Shown: in pieces, positions 1 through 8,375 of the stretch | Layout of the letters: every line of letters starts with the position of its first letter | Position numbering within the stretch: the stretch's first letter is position 1 | Virus record (IMG/VR): IMGVR_UViG_3300042922_000116 | Span: 1 to 38,603 of that record | Length of the DNA stretch: 38,603 bases | DNA from: a virus | Direction: 5' to 3' (one strand) | Notes under the pieces: model-generated | Databases searched by the model: none | What the model was told of the DNA's origin: nothing | What the model saw: only the letters and a program-made list of their open reading frames with translations | Made by a program: the position numbers and the translations under genes

Positions 1-1239
1 ACCGAGGGAGAAATTGATGCCCTCACAGCTAGTCAAGTCCAAGGTAACAAGTACCCTACGGTCTCCTTACCATGTGGAGCAAAGTCCGCGAAGAAAACCT
101 TTAAGGCTCAGTCGGAATGGCTAGAGAGCTTTGAGGAAGTCGTGACAATGTTCGATATGGATGAGGAAGGTGAAAAGGCCCGTAAGGAAGTCGAAGGTAT
201 TTTGTCTCCGGGTAAGCTCAGACACTCCTATCTACCTCTTAAGGACCCGAACGAGTGTTTGACAGAGGGTAGAGCAGATGAGATTACAAAGGCTATTTGG
301 GCCGCTAAGGTTTATAAGCCTGGAGGTATTCGCAATGGTGCAGAGCTGTGGGACAAGATGAATGAAAAGCAGCAAAGTACCTATTCTATTCCGTGGCCGT
401 GGGAAAACCTTGACATCCAAAAGATGACCCAAGGAATCCGCATGGGTGAAATGCTACTGCTAACAGCCGGGACAGGTATAGGCAAATCTACGGTATTCCG
501 AGAGCTTGCTTATTATATGGGAGTAGTCTTCCCGGAAGCCTTTAAGGTAGGCATGATCTTCCTTGAGGAACAAAACACAGAAACCGCAATGTCTCTAATG
601 TCTCTCCACGTTAACAAAAGACTTCACCTTGCTTGGAACTCATTGGGTGCTGAGGAACGGAGAAGGGCCTTTGAGGAGACCTTAGGAACTGAGCGGTTTA
701 TCTTTTATGACCACTTTGGGAGCCTTGATGGAGACTCCTTGCTCCAAAAGATTCGCTATATGGCAACTGCGGAAGGGTGTAAGTTCATCTTCCTAGACCA
801 TGTGTCAATAGCTATAAGCGGCCTTGAGAGCAACAATGAGCGGAAAGACATTGATGTCCTTATGACTAACCTTATGTCTCTAATTCAGGAGACCGGAGTA
901 GGGATTGGTGTCATCTGCCACTTAAAGAAAACAGAGAGCAAACAGGAACCCTTTGAGGAAGGTGGTCGGATTTCTCTTGATGACCTTCGCGGTTCTGGCA
1001 CTCTGAAGCAAATACCTAATACAATCGTTGCGGGTGAACGGAATCAGCAAGACGATAACGAGAAATCCAAAAACCTTGTACGCCTCAGGCTCCTTAAGTG
1101 TCGCTTCACGGGTAAGACCGGGATCGCTGGACACCTTTGGTTCAATGAAGAGACCGGAAGGCTTGAGTCCGTGGAAAAGGTAGAGGAGTTCCTTGGGGAC
1201 TGTGAGGGTGAAGACCTTAGCGGTCCTTCTGAATTTTAA
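1..1239 (+). CDS. Primase-helicase, T7 gp4-like, 5' end missing
   Basis: The frame is open from base 1, so the gene begins upstream of the window. The visible part starts in the Toprim core: TEGEIDALT at bases 1-27 and FDMDEEG at about 148-168 carry the conserved acidic residues of the primase active site. The helicase follows, with Walker A GTGIGKST at about 472-495 and a Walker B-like FIFLDH at about 784-801. In T7 this protein unwinds DNA as a hexameric ring and lays down RNA primers for gp5 polymerase. About 412 residues are present; T7 gp4 has 566, so the zinc-binding domain and first part of the primase are missing. A GTG at 142 is an internal codon, not a start. The assignment is firm; only the N-terminus is unknown. 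Confidence 0.95.
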   Translation, partial: TEGEIDALTASQVQGNKYPTVSLPCGAKSAKKTFKAQSEWLESFEEVVTMFDMDEEGEKARKEVEGILSPGKLRHSYLPLKDPNECLTEGRADEITKAIWAAKVYKPGGIRNGAELWDKMNEKQQSTYSIPWPWENLDIQKMTQGIRMGEMLLLTAGTGIGKSTVFRELAYYMGVVFPEAFKVGMIFLEEQNTETAMSLMSLHVNKRLHLAWNSLGAEERRRAFEETLGTERFIFYDHFGSLDGDSLLQKIRYMATAEGCKFIFLDHVSIAISGLESNNERKDIDVLMTNLMSLIQETGVGIGVICHLKKTESKQEPFEEGGRISLDDLRGSGTLKQIPNTIVAGERNQQDDNEKSKNLVRLRLLKCRFTGKTGIAGHLWFNEETGRLESVEKVEEFLGDCEGEDLSGPSEF

Positions 1240-1254
1240 TAGAGGAGGTCCGCT

Positions 1255-1350
1255 ATGGACAAGATTCTTAAATTTGATTCATATGGGGTCTACATAGGTT
1301 CCGAACCTGCTCCTGAGGAGTCCCAAGGCGAGGAGAGTCAAGTTGATTAA
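1255..1350 (+). CDS. Small hypothetical protein, 31 aa
   Basis: An ATG follows GAGGAGG at 1242-1248 with ideal spacing. It encodes a 31-residue acidic-tailed peptide (MDKILKFDSYGVYIGSE..., then Glu/Ser-rich). It lies directly behind the primase-helicase and overlaps the next small gene. No family is recognised. The strong ribosome binding site and tight packing are the reasons to call it. Confidence 0.55.
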   Translation: MDKILKFDSYGVYIGSEPAPEESQGEESQVD

Positions 1351-1504
1351 TAAACACCTTGAGAACCTTAAGCTCATCCTTGACATCATCGCAAAGCAAA
1401 ATGCAAGTATTCTTCAAAAGATCGAAGCAAGAGACCTATGGATACTTAAGGCACTATCGGAAGTCCTGAGGGTTCTTGAAGGAAATAAGGAGGAGAAACC
1501 ATGA
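1343..1504 (+). CDS. Small hypothetical coiled-coil protein, 53 aa, TTG start
   Basis: A TTG start at 1343 is preceded by GGCGAGGAG six bases upstream. The 53-residue product is Leu/Ile/Lys-rich with heptad-like spacing (NLKLILDIIAKQNASILQKI) and is predicted by eye to be helical. It overlaps the previous gene by 8 bases and the next by ATGA, the usual sign of translational coupling. No family is recognised. Confidence 0.55.
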   Translation: MINKHLENLKLILDIIAKQNASILQKIEARDLWILKALSEVLRVLEGNKEEKP

Positions 1505-2160
1505 AAGCTCAAGACCGATGCTCTGTATGTATAGTGAATCAAGGTCCAACTCATCGCGCTAGGATGTGCCGAGAGTGTGTTGGAGGGAGTAGTTTTCGTC
1601 TCTCTCCTACTAAGGCGGCTAGACTAGGAGTCTCCTCTGCGTCTGTAGACATTCATCAGATTAGTTCTGTATGTATGTATGAAGGTTTCCGCTGTAAACA
1701 CCTTAAGGATCGCAAGGAGTGTGCAGGATGCTCCATTGTTCTTGGGAAAAAGACAGGGTCTTTGTATGATCCTGACATCCAGCATATGCCTCCGGGTTCT
1801 ATAATCCCGGTTCCTCCTGGTTTTATGAAAGGAACCATAAAAGGAGTCTCCAAGGATGTCCCTAAGACCGTGAATGAACAGGGTGGAGGGCAATCTGAGG
1901 TATCCTATGGCTTCGACTGCTTAGACCCTAAGGCCATGTTTGCGATGACTGAGGCCCTAGAGGAAGGCCGTAAGGAGTACGGTAAGAATAACTGGCGTAA
2001 AATCTCCGTTGAAGACCACATCAACCATATGCTCATTCATATCTTTGCGTATATGGCAGGGGATACCCAAGATGACCATTTAGGCCATGCCATGTGCAGA
2101 GCGATGTTTGCTAAGGCTGTGGATATTACCAACAACGAAAGGAATGATGAAGACCTATGA
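1501..2160 (+). CDS. dATP/dGTP diphosphohydrolase-like protein (MazG-like) with N-terminal Cys clusters
   Basis: The C-terminal 90 residues have the signature of the phage dATP/dGTP diphosphohydrolase family (DUF5664, MazG-like all-alpha NTP pyrophosphatases): EEGRKEYGKNNWRKI, then DHINHMLIHI, then GDTQDDHLGHAMCRAMFA. Glu, Asp and His in these helices would bind metal and pyrophosphate. Such enzymes remodel the nucleotide pool during phage replication. The N-terminal half carries CxxC pairs (C7/C10, C23/C26, then further cysteines near residues 58-77) that look like a small zinc-binding module, an unusual addition. AAGGAGGAG at 1488-1496 serves the ATG. The family call is good; the exact substrate is not known. 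Confidence 0.75.
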   Translation: MKAQDRCSVCIVNQGPTHRARMCRECVGGSSFRLSPTKAARLGVSSASVDIHQISSVCMYEGFRCKHLKDRKECAGCSIVLGKKTGSLYDPDIQHMPPGSIIPVPPGFMKGTIKGVSKDVPKTVNEQGGGQSEVSYGFDCLDPKAMFAMTEALEEGRKEYGKNNWRKISVEDHINHMLIHIFAYMAGDTQDDHLGHAMCRAMFAKAVDITNNERNDEDL

Positions 2161-2492
2161 AATCCATGAACACCCTTGTGACTATTGAACGGTTCCTCGG
2201 GGCAACTCAAGTAGGTGTCACTAAGGCTGCTCGGTGTGTCCGAGATGTAACCTATAAGATCGAAAACGTAGTCCTTGATGCTGGCTATAAGGTCCGCAGG
2301 GCAATGAAGAAGCTCCCGCAGACTGTCCAAACTAAGTGCATCAAGATCATGCTCGGTCTCTGTAAGGCCCAAGCTAAGGCCCGTAAGGATCGCCTTAAGT
2401 TTATTGCTTTGGAATCCGAGAAGTTAGCTGCTGAGAAGAAGAAGCTGGAGAAAGCAACCGCTGAGTATACCTTAATGAGCCAGCGGTACTAA
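2157..2492 (+). CDS. Basic helical hypothetical protein, 111 aa
   Basis: The start codon overlaps the stop of the diphosphohydrolase (ATGA), so translation is probably coupled. The product is Lys/Arg-rich, and its last 45 residues (KARKDRLKFIALESEKLAAEKKKLEKATAEY) form a clear heptad-type coiled coil. No signal peptide or membrane segment is seen. It lies between the nucleotide enzyme and DNA polymerase, so a DNA-binding or replication-accessory role is possible, but no family is recognised. Confidence 0.7.
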   Translation: MKSMNTLVTIERFLGATQVGVTKAARCVRDVTYKIENVVLDAGYKVRRAMKKLPQTVQTKCIKIMLGLCKAQAKARKDRLKFIALESEKLAAEKKKLEKATAEYTLMSQRY

Positions 2493-2499
2493 TCAAGTA

Positions 2500-4482
2500 A
2501 TGAAGATATTTGACCATGAATCCAATGGTCTCCTCAAGGACCTCACAAAGCTGCACTGCATGGTTATATCCGATGGTTCCCTTGATAAACCTCGAAAACG
2601 CTTCAGACCTGATACAGTAGAGGAAGGCGCGAAGGAACTCTTTGAGGCAACTCTATCAGGTGAAACCATCTGCGGTCATAACATAATCAACCATGACATT
2701 CCAGCGATGGAGAAGGTCTACCCGTGGTTTCGGCTTCCGATAGACAAAAGGGAGTTCGTTCTGGACACCTTAGTTCTCTCAAGGCTCATCTACAGTAACA
2801 TTAAGAGTGGCGATGCAATTCTCATGCGAAAAGGTGTTCTTCCAGGGAAGTTCTATAAGAAGCACTCTCTGAGAGCTTGGGGCTTCCGCTTAGGAGAACT
2901 CAAGGGAGACTTTGCACTCCATACGGAAGAAGATGAGCAGCTATGGGCTATATTCACTGAGGAGATGATGGATTACAATGAGCAAGATGTTGTCGTTACT
3001 GAGAAACTCCTGGCGAAACTTTTGGAAGCGAATTACTCAGCTCAAGCAATACGCTTAGAACATGAGACTGCGTGGCTTATGGCCCAACAGGAGCGCAATG
3101 GTTTTCCTTTTGATGTCCCTAAGGCTTTAGAGCTTGAGGCAATCTTAAGGGGTCGAGCGGCTGTCCTAGAGGCCCAACTTCGCAAAGAGGTTCCTCCGAT
3201 TCCTGGTAAGGTCTTCGTTCCGAAACGAGACAATAAAAGACTCGGGTATATTGCAGGGAACCCTGTGCAGAAGTTTAAGGAATTTAATCCTAATAGTCGG
3301 CAGCAAATTGGCTGGATAGTCACAAAGCACTTTCAGTATCTCCCTGAGGAATGGGAGCTTTTTAATTTCAGCGATGAAGACCGTCACGATAAGACACCTG
3401 AAGAACTCACTCAGGAAGCTCAGACCGGGAAGGTTCCCTTGAAGATTGATGATGAGACCTTCAGGTTCATAAAGGAAGACGAAACGGCTCCTCAAGGACT
3501 CCGCGACTTAGCGAAGATTTTTGAGGAGTTTCTTATGGTCTCCAAGCGGCTCGGTCAGTTAGCTGATGGTAAGCAAGCTTGGTTAAAATGTGTAGGTCCT
3601 GATGGACACATTCACGGCTCTGTGAATCCAAATGGAGCAGTCACAGGGAGAGCAACTCACTCTGGCCCGAACACAGCTCAGGTCCCTAAGGTTCAATTTG
3701 GGCCAAACAAGGAAATTCTTAAGGGTTCTGAAGGTGGCTACGGTTATGAGTGCAGGAGCCTCTTTACGGTTCCTAAGGGATGGGTTCAGGCAGGTGTAGA
3801 TGCCTCAGGGCTAGAGCTAAGGACCCTCGCTCACTTCCTCTATCCATATGATGGAGGTCACTATGCTGAGATTGTGATAAATGGAGATGTCCATAGTTAC
3901 AATCAGGAAGCTGCAGGACTGCCTACACGGGACAACGCGAAAACTTTTATTTACGCCTGGTTATATGGTGCGGGTGATGCGAAGATCGGTAAGATCGTTA
4001 AGGGAGACCGCTTGGTCGGTAAGAGACTCAAAGCGAAATTCCTTAAGTCTCTCCCTGCTGTCCGTGAGCTGAAGCAAGCAATCACAGACACTCTTGTCCT
4101 TACCTCAAAGCAAGGTCGAGTAACCAAATGGAAGCGCAGGTATCTCAAGGGTCTCGATGGGAGGCTCCTCTATGTCCGCAGTCCTCACTCAGCCTTGAAC
4201 ACTCTTCTGCAATCTGCGGGAGCATTGATATGTAAGAAGTGGATTGTAAGGTGGGAGCAGAGGCTGATTGAAAGGGGTCTCGTTCACGGATGGCAAGGAG
4301 ACTTTGCGTTTCTAGCGTGGGTGCATGATGAGTGTCAAGTAGCCTGTAGGTCTGAAGAGATCGCCAAGGTAGTCATTGAGGAAGCTCAGAAGGCGATGGA
4401 AGATGCCCGCGAGTTTTTCGGTATAAGAGTTCCTTTGGGAACTGAAGGAAAGATAGGGAGGAATTGGGCTGAGTGTCATTAA
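2500..4482 (+). CDS. DNA polymerase, family A, T7 gp5-like
   Basis: This is the replicative polymerase with a proofreading domain. Exo I is FDHESNG with Asp5 and Glu7 at the same positions as T7 gp5 (DIEANG). Exo II is GHNIINHD and Exo III is YNEQDVVVTEKL. Polymerase motif A is DASGLELR (Asp434), motif B is RDNAKTFIYAWLYG, and motif C is HDE (Asp610). The length is 660 residues against 704 in T7, so the thioredoxin-binding insertion may be smaller or changed. The ATG lacks a strong ribosome binding site, and the preceding stop is only 8 bases away, so coupling to the upstream gene is likely. Confidence 0.97.
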   Translation: MKIFDHESNGLLKDLTKLHCMVISDGSLDKPRKRFRPDTVEEGAKELFEATLSGETICGHNIINHDIPAMEKVYPWFRLPIDKREFVLDTLVLSRLIYSNIKSGDAILMRKGVLPGKFYKKHSLRAWGFRLGELKGDFALHTEEDEQLWAIFTEEMMDYNEQDVVVTEKLLAKLLEANYSAQAIRLEHETAWLMAQQERNGFPFDVPKALELEAILRGRAAVLEAQLRKEVPPIPGKVFVPKRDNKRLGYIAGNPVQKFKEFNPNSRQQIGWIVTKHFQYLPEEWELFNFSDEDRHDKTPEELTQEAQTGKVPLKIDDETFRFIKEDETAPQGLRDLAKIFEEFLMVSKRLGQLADGKQAWLKCVGPDGHIHGSVNPNGAVTGRATHSGPNTAQVPKVQFGPNKEILKGSEGGYGYECRSLFTVPKGWVQAGVDASGLELRTLAHFLYPYDGGHYAEIVINGDVHSYNQEAAGLPTRDNAKTFIYAWLYGAGDAKIGKIVKGDRLVGKRLKAKFLKSLPAVRELKQAITDTLVLTSKQGRVTKWKRRYLKGLDGRLLYVRSPHSALNTLLQSAGALICKKWIVRWEQRLIERGLVHGWQGDFAFLAWVHDECQVACRSEEIAKVVIEEAQKAMEDAREFFGIRVPLGTEGKIGRNWAECH

Positions 4483-4568
4483 AGGTTATTGAATTATTCG
4501 CAGGGATCGGAGCGTGGGCTAGAGGATTCCGTACTTATTGGCTGAGGAAGGAGAAGCGAGATGTCTAA
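4473..4568 (+). CDS. 31-aa ORF matching motif I of C5-cytosine methyltransferases (remnant?)
   Basis: A GTG at 4473, inside the end of the polymerase gene, opens a 31-codon frame. Its first 20 residues read as the N-terminus of a DNA C5-cytosine methyltransferase: LKVIELFAGIGAWARGF, where LFAGIG is the SAM-binding motif I. The frame then stops, overlapping the start of the kinase gene. AGGGAGG lies 11 bases upstream. It is either the scar of a deleted methyltransferase gene or a tiny expressed peptide. Expression is uncertain; the motif itself is plain. Confidence 0.4.
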   Translation: MSLKVIELFAGIGAWARGFRTYWLRKEKRDV

Positions 4569-5109
4569 AAGACCATTTGTAGTCAACCTCTTCGCAGGTC
4601 CTGGAGCGGGTAAATCAACGGTTGCCGCAGGTGTCTTTGAGGAACTCAAGTGGCAAGGCGTGGAAGTCGAGTTAGTCCGGGAGTTCGCTAAGGACCTTGT
4701 ATGGGCTAAACACTGGACCGCCATGAACAACCAATTTGTAGTTTCAGGCGAGCAAATCTATCGGCAGGAAATCCTAAAGGACCAAGTGGATGTAATCGTT
4801 ACGGACTCCCCGATACTCTTAGGGATGTTCTATAACTGCCCACAGCCTCTCAAGGATGCCCTTGAGGAAACCTTCTGGTCTCAAAACAATCTCAACTATA
4901 TGCTAGAGCGCGTCAAACCTTATAACCCTAAAGGCCGTAGACAATCCGAAGAGTCTGCCCGTGCTGTTGATCTTCAAATATGGGATTATTTTGCAGCGGA
5001 CTCTAAGCGCGAGGGAGCCTTAATTCATCTTCAAGCAGGCCGAGAGGCAAAACATGTAATAGTCGAGAGGGTTCTTAAGGAACTCCAAAAGGTTAACCTC
5101 AATGGATGA
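4561..5109 (+). CDS. P-loop nucleotide kinase / AAA-type ATPase
   Basis: Walker A is GPGAGKST near residues 13-20, followed by VIVTDSPILLG around residue 78, a Walker B-like or DxxP segment. The layout resembles the phage AAA ATPase / nucleoside-nucleotide kinase family (AAA_28-like) seen among phage nucleotide genes. A role in dNTP supply is the likely job; the substrate cannot be read from sequence. GAGGAAGGAG at 4543-4552 precedes the ATG. It sits between DNA polymerase and a HAD phosphatase in the replication operon. Confidence 0.75.
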   Translation: MSKRPFVVNLFAGPGAGKSTVAAGVFEELKWQGVEVELVREFAKDLVWAKHWTAMNNQFVVSGEQIYRQEILKDQVDVIVTDSPILLGMFYNCPQPLKDALEETFWSQNNLNYMLERVKPYNPKGRRQSEESARAVDLQIWDYFAADSKREGALIHLQAGREAKHVIVERVLKELQKVNLNG

Positions 5110-5221
5110 CGCATATATCTGCCTAATTGCCTTGGAGGTCCTTGTGGCCTCCTTAAGTATTCTCAGTGGGATTATTCTATGGGTGATCTTAAGTAAACCT
5201 AAGGGAGGTAATTACAAGTGA
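5102..5221 (+). CDS. Small single-span membrane protein, 39 aa
   Basis: The ATG at 5102 overlaps the end of the kinase gene. The product is 39 residues with one uninterrupted hydrophobic helix (LIALEVLVASLSILSGIILW) and a short basic tail ending GGNYK. Its stop overlaps the GTG of the next gene (GTGA). No family is recognised. Such peptides are common in T7-like replication regions and may modify the host membrane. Confidence 0.55.
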   Translation: MDDAYICLIALEVLVASLSILSGIILWVILSKPKGGNYK

Positions 5222-5580
5222 AAACAATTTGTTTTGATTTTGATGGAGTCATTCACTCTTATGTTTCAGGATGGAAGGGTGCCGATGTTATTCCTGATCC
5301 ACCTGTAGAAGGAATCAGTGAAGTTATTCAGGAGCTTCGTGAGCAAGGATACCAAGTGGTTATCAATTCTGCTCGTTGTGGGCAGGAAAATGGTGTTGCA
5401 GCAATCCTTAAGTACCTTGATGAAAATAACATTAGGGTTGATAAAGTGTGTCTCCATAAACCTCCTGCACTAATGTACGTGGATGATCGCGCCATTCATT
5501 TCAATGGGAACCCTAAGGACCTTCTAAAGGCTATTAAGGGCTTCAAATGCTGGCTTGATAAGGGGCTCAGATATGACTGA
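5218..5580 (+). CDS. HAD-superfamily phosphatase, 120 aa
   Basis: The N-terminus KTICFDFDGVIHSY carries HAD motif I (DxDGV), with Asp7 as the likely nucleophile. Motif II is near VVINSAR, and motif III/IV is in KPPALMYVDDRAIHF (Lys then Asp-Asp). These features match small phage HAD hydrolases related to the phosphatase part of polynucleotide kinase; nucleotide or DNA 3'-end dephosphorylation is possible next to a ligase. GGGAGG at 5203-5208 supports the GTG start at 5218. The ligase start overlaps the end of this gene. Confidence 0.8.
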   Translation: MKTICFDFDGVIHSYVSGWKGADVIPDPPVEGISEVIQELREQGYQVVINSARCGQENGVAAILKYLDENNIRVDKVCLHKPPALMYVDDRAIHFNGNPKDLLKAIKGFKCWLDKGLRYD

Positions 5581-6481
5581 CCTTGTGGCCCTCTCAGGGC
5601 GTGACAAAAAGCATCTCGTTCAACTTGCCTTAGACCTCTCTAAGGTCAACCTCAGCAAACTCAAGTTCCCTGCGCTTGCCTCTGAGAAACTCGATGGAGT
5701 CTTCTGTCTAGCCTTGAAGCTCTCCAGAAAGGTTGAGATATTCAGCCGTACTGGAGAGCTTTATACTTCCATGAGGCACATTGAGGAAATCCTTAATGAG
5801 ATCATGGCGAACGAGGAAATTGTCATCTTTGAAGCCTATGCTCCTAATACTGTCCAGTCTGTCATCAGTGGTTGGTGCAGGGATACCAAGGATCAACATA
5901 CCGAGCTAATGGCAGGGTGTCATGATTGCATATACCTTGATGAGTTCCTACATGAAGCATACGTCCGGTATGACCATCGGTATGCAGACCTCAAGCATCG
6001 TGTGGATACCTATAGGGAAACCAAAGGAACCAAGGGAACCTATTGGACTGTCTTCTGTATTGCGCAGAAAGCAGTTCAATCCCTTGAGGAAGCTCAGGAG
6101 TACGCCGATTGTATCATTGCAGATGGAGGTGAAGGAGCAGTCCTTAGGAATCCTCATGGCTTCTATACTCCCGGAAAGCGTAACCAGGACATCATCAAAC
6201 TGAAACGAGGTGTCTCCTTTGACCTTGAGGTCCTCGATGGATACGAAGGCGAAGGAAAATACAAAGGAGTCCTTGGGGGTCTCATCTGCAAGTGGAAGGA
6301 TGGCAAGACCATTCAAATCTCAGGGATGACCGATGAGCAGCGTAGGTCCTGGTGGACTAACCCTGAGGAGATCAAAGGGAAGATCGTCCAGGTTGATGCG
6401 ATGTGTGAGAGTTCTAAGGGACTCCTGAGGGAGCCGAGGTTCAAAGGGATTCGTACAGATAAAACGGAAGGGGACTTTTAG
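5573..6481 (+). CDS. ATP-dependent DNA ligase
   Basis: This is a nucleotidyltransferase ligase sealing nicks in phage DNA. Motif I is EKLDG (adenylated Lys) near residue 40, motif III is VIFEAYAP, motif IV is DGGEGAVLRNP and motif V is IIKLKRG. It then enters an OB-like C-terminal domain. Length is 302 residues against 359 in T7 ligase. The frame is open to a TTG at 5555, but ATG 5573 has AAGGGG at 5559-5564 with good spacing and gives a family-like N-terminus, so I chose it. In T7 the ligase lies before the primase; here it follows the polymerase. Confidence 0.9.
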   Translation: MTDLVALSGRDKKHLVQLALDLSKVNLSKLKFPALASEKLDGVFCLALKLSRKVEIFSRTGELYTSMRHIEEILNEIMANEEIVIFEAYAPNTVQSVISGWCRDTKDQHTELMAGCHDCIYLDEFLHEAYVRYDHRYADLKHRVDTYRETKGTKGTYWTVFCIAQKAVQSLEEAQEYADCIIADGGEGAVLRNPHGFYTPGKRNQDIIKLKRGVSFDLEVLDGYEGEGKYKGVLGGLICKWKDGKTIQISGMTDEQRRSWWTNPEEIKGKIVQVDAMCESSKGLLREPRFKGIRTDKTEGDF

Positions 6482-6483
6482 CA

Positions 6484-6996
6484 ATGACGAAAAAGTTTAA
6501 GGTAGATCAAAAGGTTAAGGCCACTCAATTACTACCCTATGTTAAAACCTTGCGTGAAGCAGGTATTGTTCCAAACATAGGCCGTTATCCTGAACAGGGC
6601 GAAACAGGAGTGATAGTTCCCTGCCCTGAAAATATGATAGATGGGGATTCACTGGCTTTTGTGAAGCTAGACTTAGATGGTAATGTATGGTGTTTCTCTG
6701 AGAGCGAAGTCAGTGGTGAAGCTATGGAGGAGTCACAGGGTTATCAAGCAGGAATGAAGGTTACAGTTAAAACCGATGCATCGGATCATGTTATGTATGC
6801 ACATGGACTATGCGCTCCTGATAGAAGACCTCCTAATCCTGGTGAGGTCTGTACTGTCCTTGAGTTGTCCTGCTCATGCGGAGTGTGTTCAGGTACTGGT
6901 CCAAGAGTCATAATGGATGATGGATGTACCTGGATGACTCCTAAGGACTCCCTCACAGTGATCGAAGAACCTTCTACAGAAACGGAGATGTTCTAA
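6484..6996 (+). CDS. Hypothetical protein with two SH3-like half repeats, 170 aa
   Basis: Two halves of similar layout are visible. Residues about 4-75 (FKVDQKVKAT ... GETGVIV ... VWCFSESEV) and 88-160 (YQAGMKVTVKT ... PGEVCTVLE ... CTWMTPKDSLTVIEE) each read as a small beta barrel of the SH3/KOW type, beginning with a hydrophobic-V-x-V strand and ending W-x-x-x-x-x-L/V. The second half has a Cys cluster (CSCGVCSG). No function is recognised. It is tightly packed, two bases after the ligase stop. Confidence 0.7.
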   Translation: MTKKFKVDQKVKATQLLPYVKTLREAGIVPNIGRYPEQGETGVIVPCPENMIDGDSLAFVKLDLDGNVWCFSESEVSGEAMEESQGYQAGMKVTVKTDASDHVMYAHGLCAPDRRPPNPGEVCTVLELSCSCGVCSGTGPRVIMDDGCTWMTPKDSLTVIEEPSTETEMF

Positions 6997-7188
6997 GTGC
7001 CAGAAGCCAAGGTGAGTGTCACGCTTGAGGTTACTGTAGTAGATGATGTTCCACAGGCTGTCTTGAATGACTTCCTCAAGATGACACAAGAGGAGCGCAT
7101 CGAAGCAGCTACCGGAATGTTAAAAGAAACTCTAGGTACGGAGTATGTCAAAGTACTCTCGTATGCTCATGAGATTAAGGAGGAATAA
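6997..7188 (+). CDS. Small hypothetical protein, 63 aa, GTG start
   Basis: The GTG immediately follows the stop of the preceding gene. The 63-residue product begins with alternating hydrophobic residues (KVSVTLEVTVVDDV), suggesting a beta strand pair, followed by a helix (LNDFLKMTQEERIEAATGMLKETL). No family is recognised. Gene packing and codon use like that of its neighbours support it. Confidence 0.6.
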   Translation: MPEAKVSVTLEVTVVDDVPQAVLNDFLKMTQEERIEAATGMLKETLGTEYVKVLSYAHEIKEE

Positions 7189-7191
7189 ACA

Positions 7192-7380
7192 TTGGGAGAA
7201 TACTTAAAACTCCTCAAGGACATCCAAAGGAAACCCCGGCACGTTCAAAGTGACTTCGCTCGATACAATGCCCGGATGGTCGCTGAAGCATCCACAAGGG
7301 GTCATATTGGATTCCAAGGATTGTGGTATATCACGAAAGCGGGAATGGACTTTATGGTCGCTAATGGAGTGATTGTATAA
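7192..7380 (+). CDS. Small hypothetical protein, 62 aa, TTG start
   Basis: AAGGAGG at 7177-7183 serves a TTG at 7192. The product has a basic N-terminal helix and ends in YITKAGMDFMVANGVIV, which resembles the winged C-terminal element of small DNA-binding proteins, though this is only a suggestion. No family is recognised. Confidence 0.6.
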   Translation: MGEYLKLLKDIQRKPRHVQSDFARYNARMVAEASTRGHIGFQGLWYITKAGMDFMVANGVIV

Positions 7381-7381
7381 G

Positions 7382-7558
7382 ATGCAGGAAAAGAAGCCTT
7401 TATTTTATGTAGTCGCTTCAGACCCCTCTAAACTCTATCAAACTTACGGTAGGATTAGAGCATATGGGACCCTTTCTTCAGCCCGGAAGGAAGTTACACG
7501 GTCCGGTAACAAGCTCAAGGCATACGCCATTAGTGAGGTCCAAGATGTCCAATACTAA
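7382..7558 (+). CDS. Small hypothetical protein, 58 aa
   Basis: The ATG at 7382 gives 58 residues (QEKKPLFYVVASDPSKLYQTYGRIRAYG...), an alpha/beta-looking basic protein. An in-frame TTG at 7373 would add three residues. Its end overlaps the start of the exonuclease gene. No family is recognised. Confidence 0.55.
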   Translation: MQEKKPLFYVVASDPSKLYQTYGRIRAYGTLSSARKEVTRSGNKLKAYAISEVQDVQY

Positions 7559-8375
7559 CACCTTTGAGGCTCCTTTGCTCCTCCTCTTCGATGGCGATAT
7601 GTTGGTCTTCGAGACTACCTCAGCCTGTGAAAAGGAAATGAACTGGGAAGGAGACCTTTGGGTCCTCTATTCAGATGCAGGGGAAGCCAAAAGTATCATT
7701 GATGATCGCGTGCAGTCAATCACTAATAAGGTCCTAGAGAAAACCAAACACGTAGGTCCTTATGAAATCGTCATGTGCTTTACGGATGACACTAACTTTC
7801 GCAAGAAACTCCTGCCTACCTATAAGGCCAACCGGATCGGCAAAAGGAAACCCTTAGCGTACTCTGCAGTTAAGCAATGGGTAAAAGACAATTACAACTC
7901 TTACCAAAGACCTCACTTAGAGGCTGATGACTGCATGGGAATCCTTGCGACTCTAAAACAGAATACAGTTGTTATAAGCGGCGATAAGGACTTCAAATGT
8001 GTTCCTGGTCGCTTTTTTAATTACCGCAAGAATGACTTTATGGAAATCTCTGAGGTCCAAGCGGATTACTGGCATATGTTCCAGACTCTCATAGGAGATA
8101 CTGCGGACAACTATGCGGGATGTCCAGGGATTGGTGAGAAGACCGCTGAGAAACTCCTTGAGGCAGTCGTTCAGGACTGTACCCCTTGGGCCGATGACGA
8201 GACACGCAGGAAGAAACTCTGGGAAGTTGTAGTCGCTCAGTTCGTTAAGAAGGGCCTCACGGAATCCGATGCGCTCCTTCAGGCACAGGTGGCGAGAATC
8301 TTAAGGAAAGCTGATTATGACCTCAAGAATAAGGAGGTTGTCTTATGGGAGCCTGTGAGACCGAAGAAGCAATAA
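7545..8375 (+). CDS. 5'-3' exonuclease / flap endonuclease, T7 gp6-like
   Basis: FEN-family nuclease that in T7 removes RNA primers and degrades host DNA. Metal-binding acidic motifs are visible: FDGDMLVF near the start, LEADDCMGI, and SGDKDFK. The helix-3-turn-helix DNA-binding element follows as GDTADNYAGCPGIGEKTAEKLL. The length is 276 residues from ATG 7545, close to T7 gp6 (about 300). The frame is open further upstream, but GAGGTC at 7535-7540 and the family alignment favour 7545. It overlaps both flanking genes. Confidence 0.93.
   Translation: MSNTNTFEAPLLLLFDGDMLVFETTSACEKEMNWEGDLWVLYSDAGEAKSIIDDRVQSITNKVLEKTKHVGPYEIVMCFTDDTNFRKKLLPTYKANRIGKRKPLAYSAVKQWVKDNYNSYQRPHLEADDCMGILATLKQNTVVISGDKDFKCVPGRFFNYRKNDFMEISEVQADYWHMFQTLIGDTADNYAGCPGIGEKTAEKLLEAVVQDCTPWADDETRRKKLWEVVVAQFVKKGLTESDALLQAQVARILRKADYDLKNKEVVLWEPVRPKKQ

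Noticed and set aside
232-432. Minus-strand frames of 60-120 codons scattered opposite most large genes
   Set aside because: They are shadows of well-supported plus-strand genes, lack ribosome binding sites and have poor protein composition; only the repressor is convincing on the minus strand.
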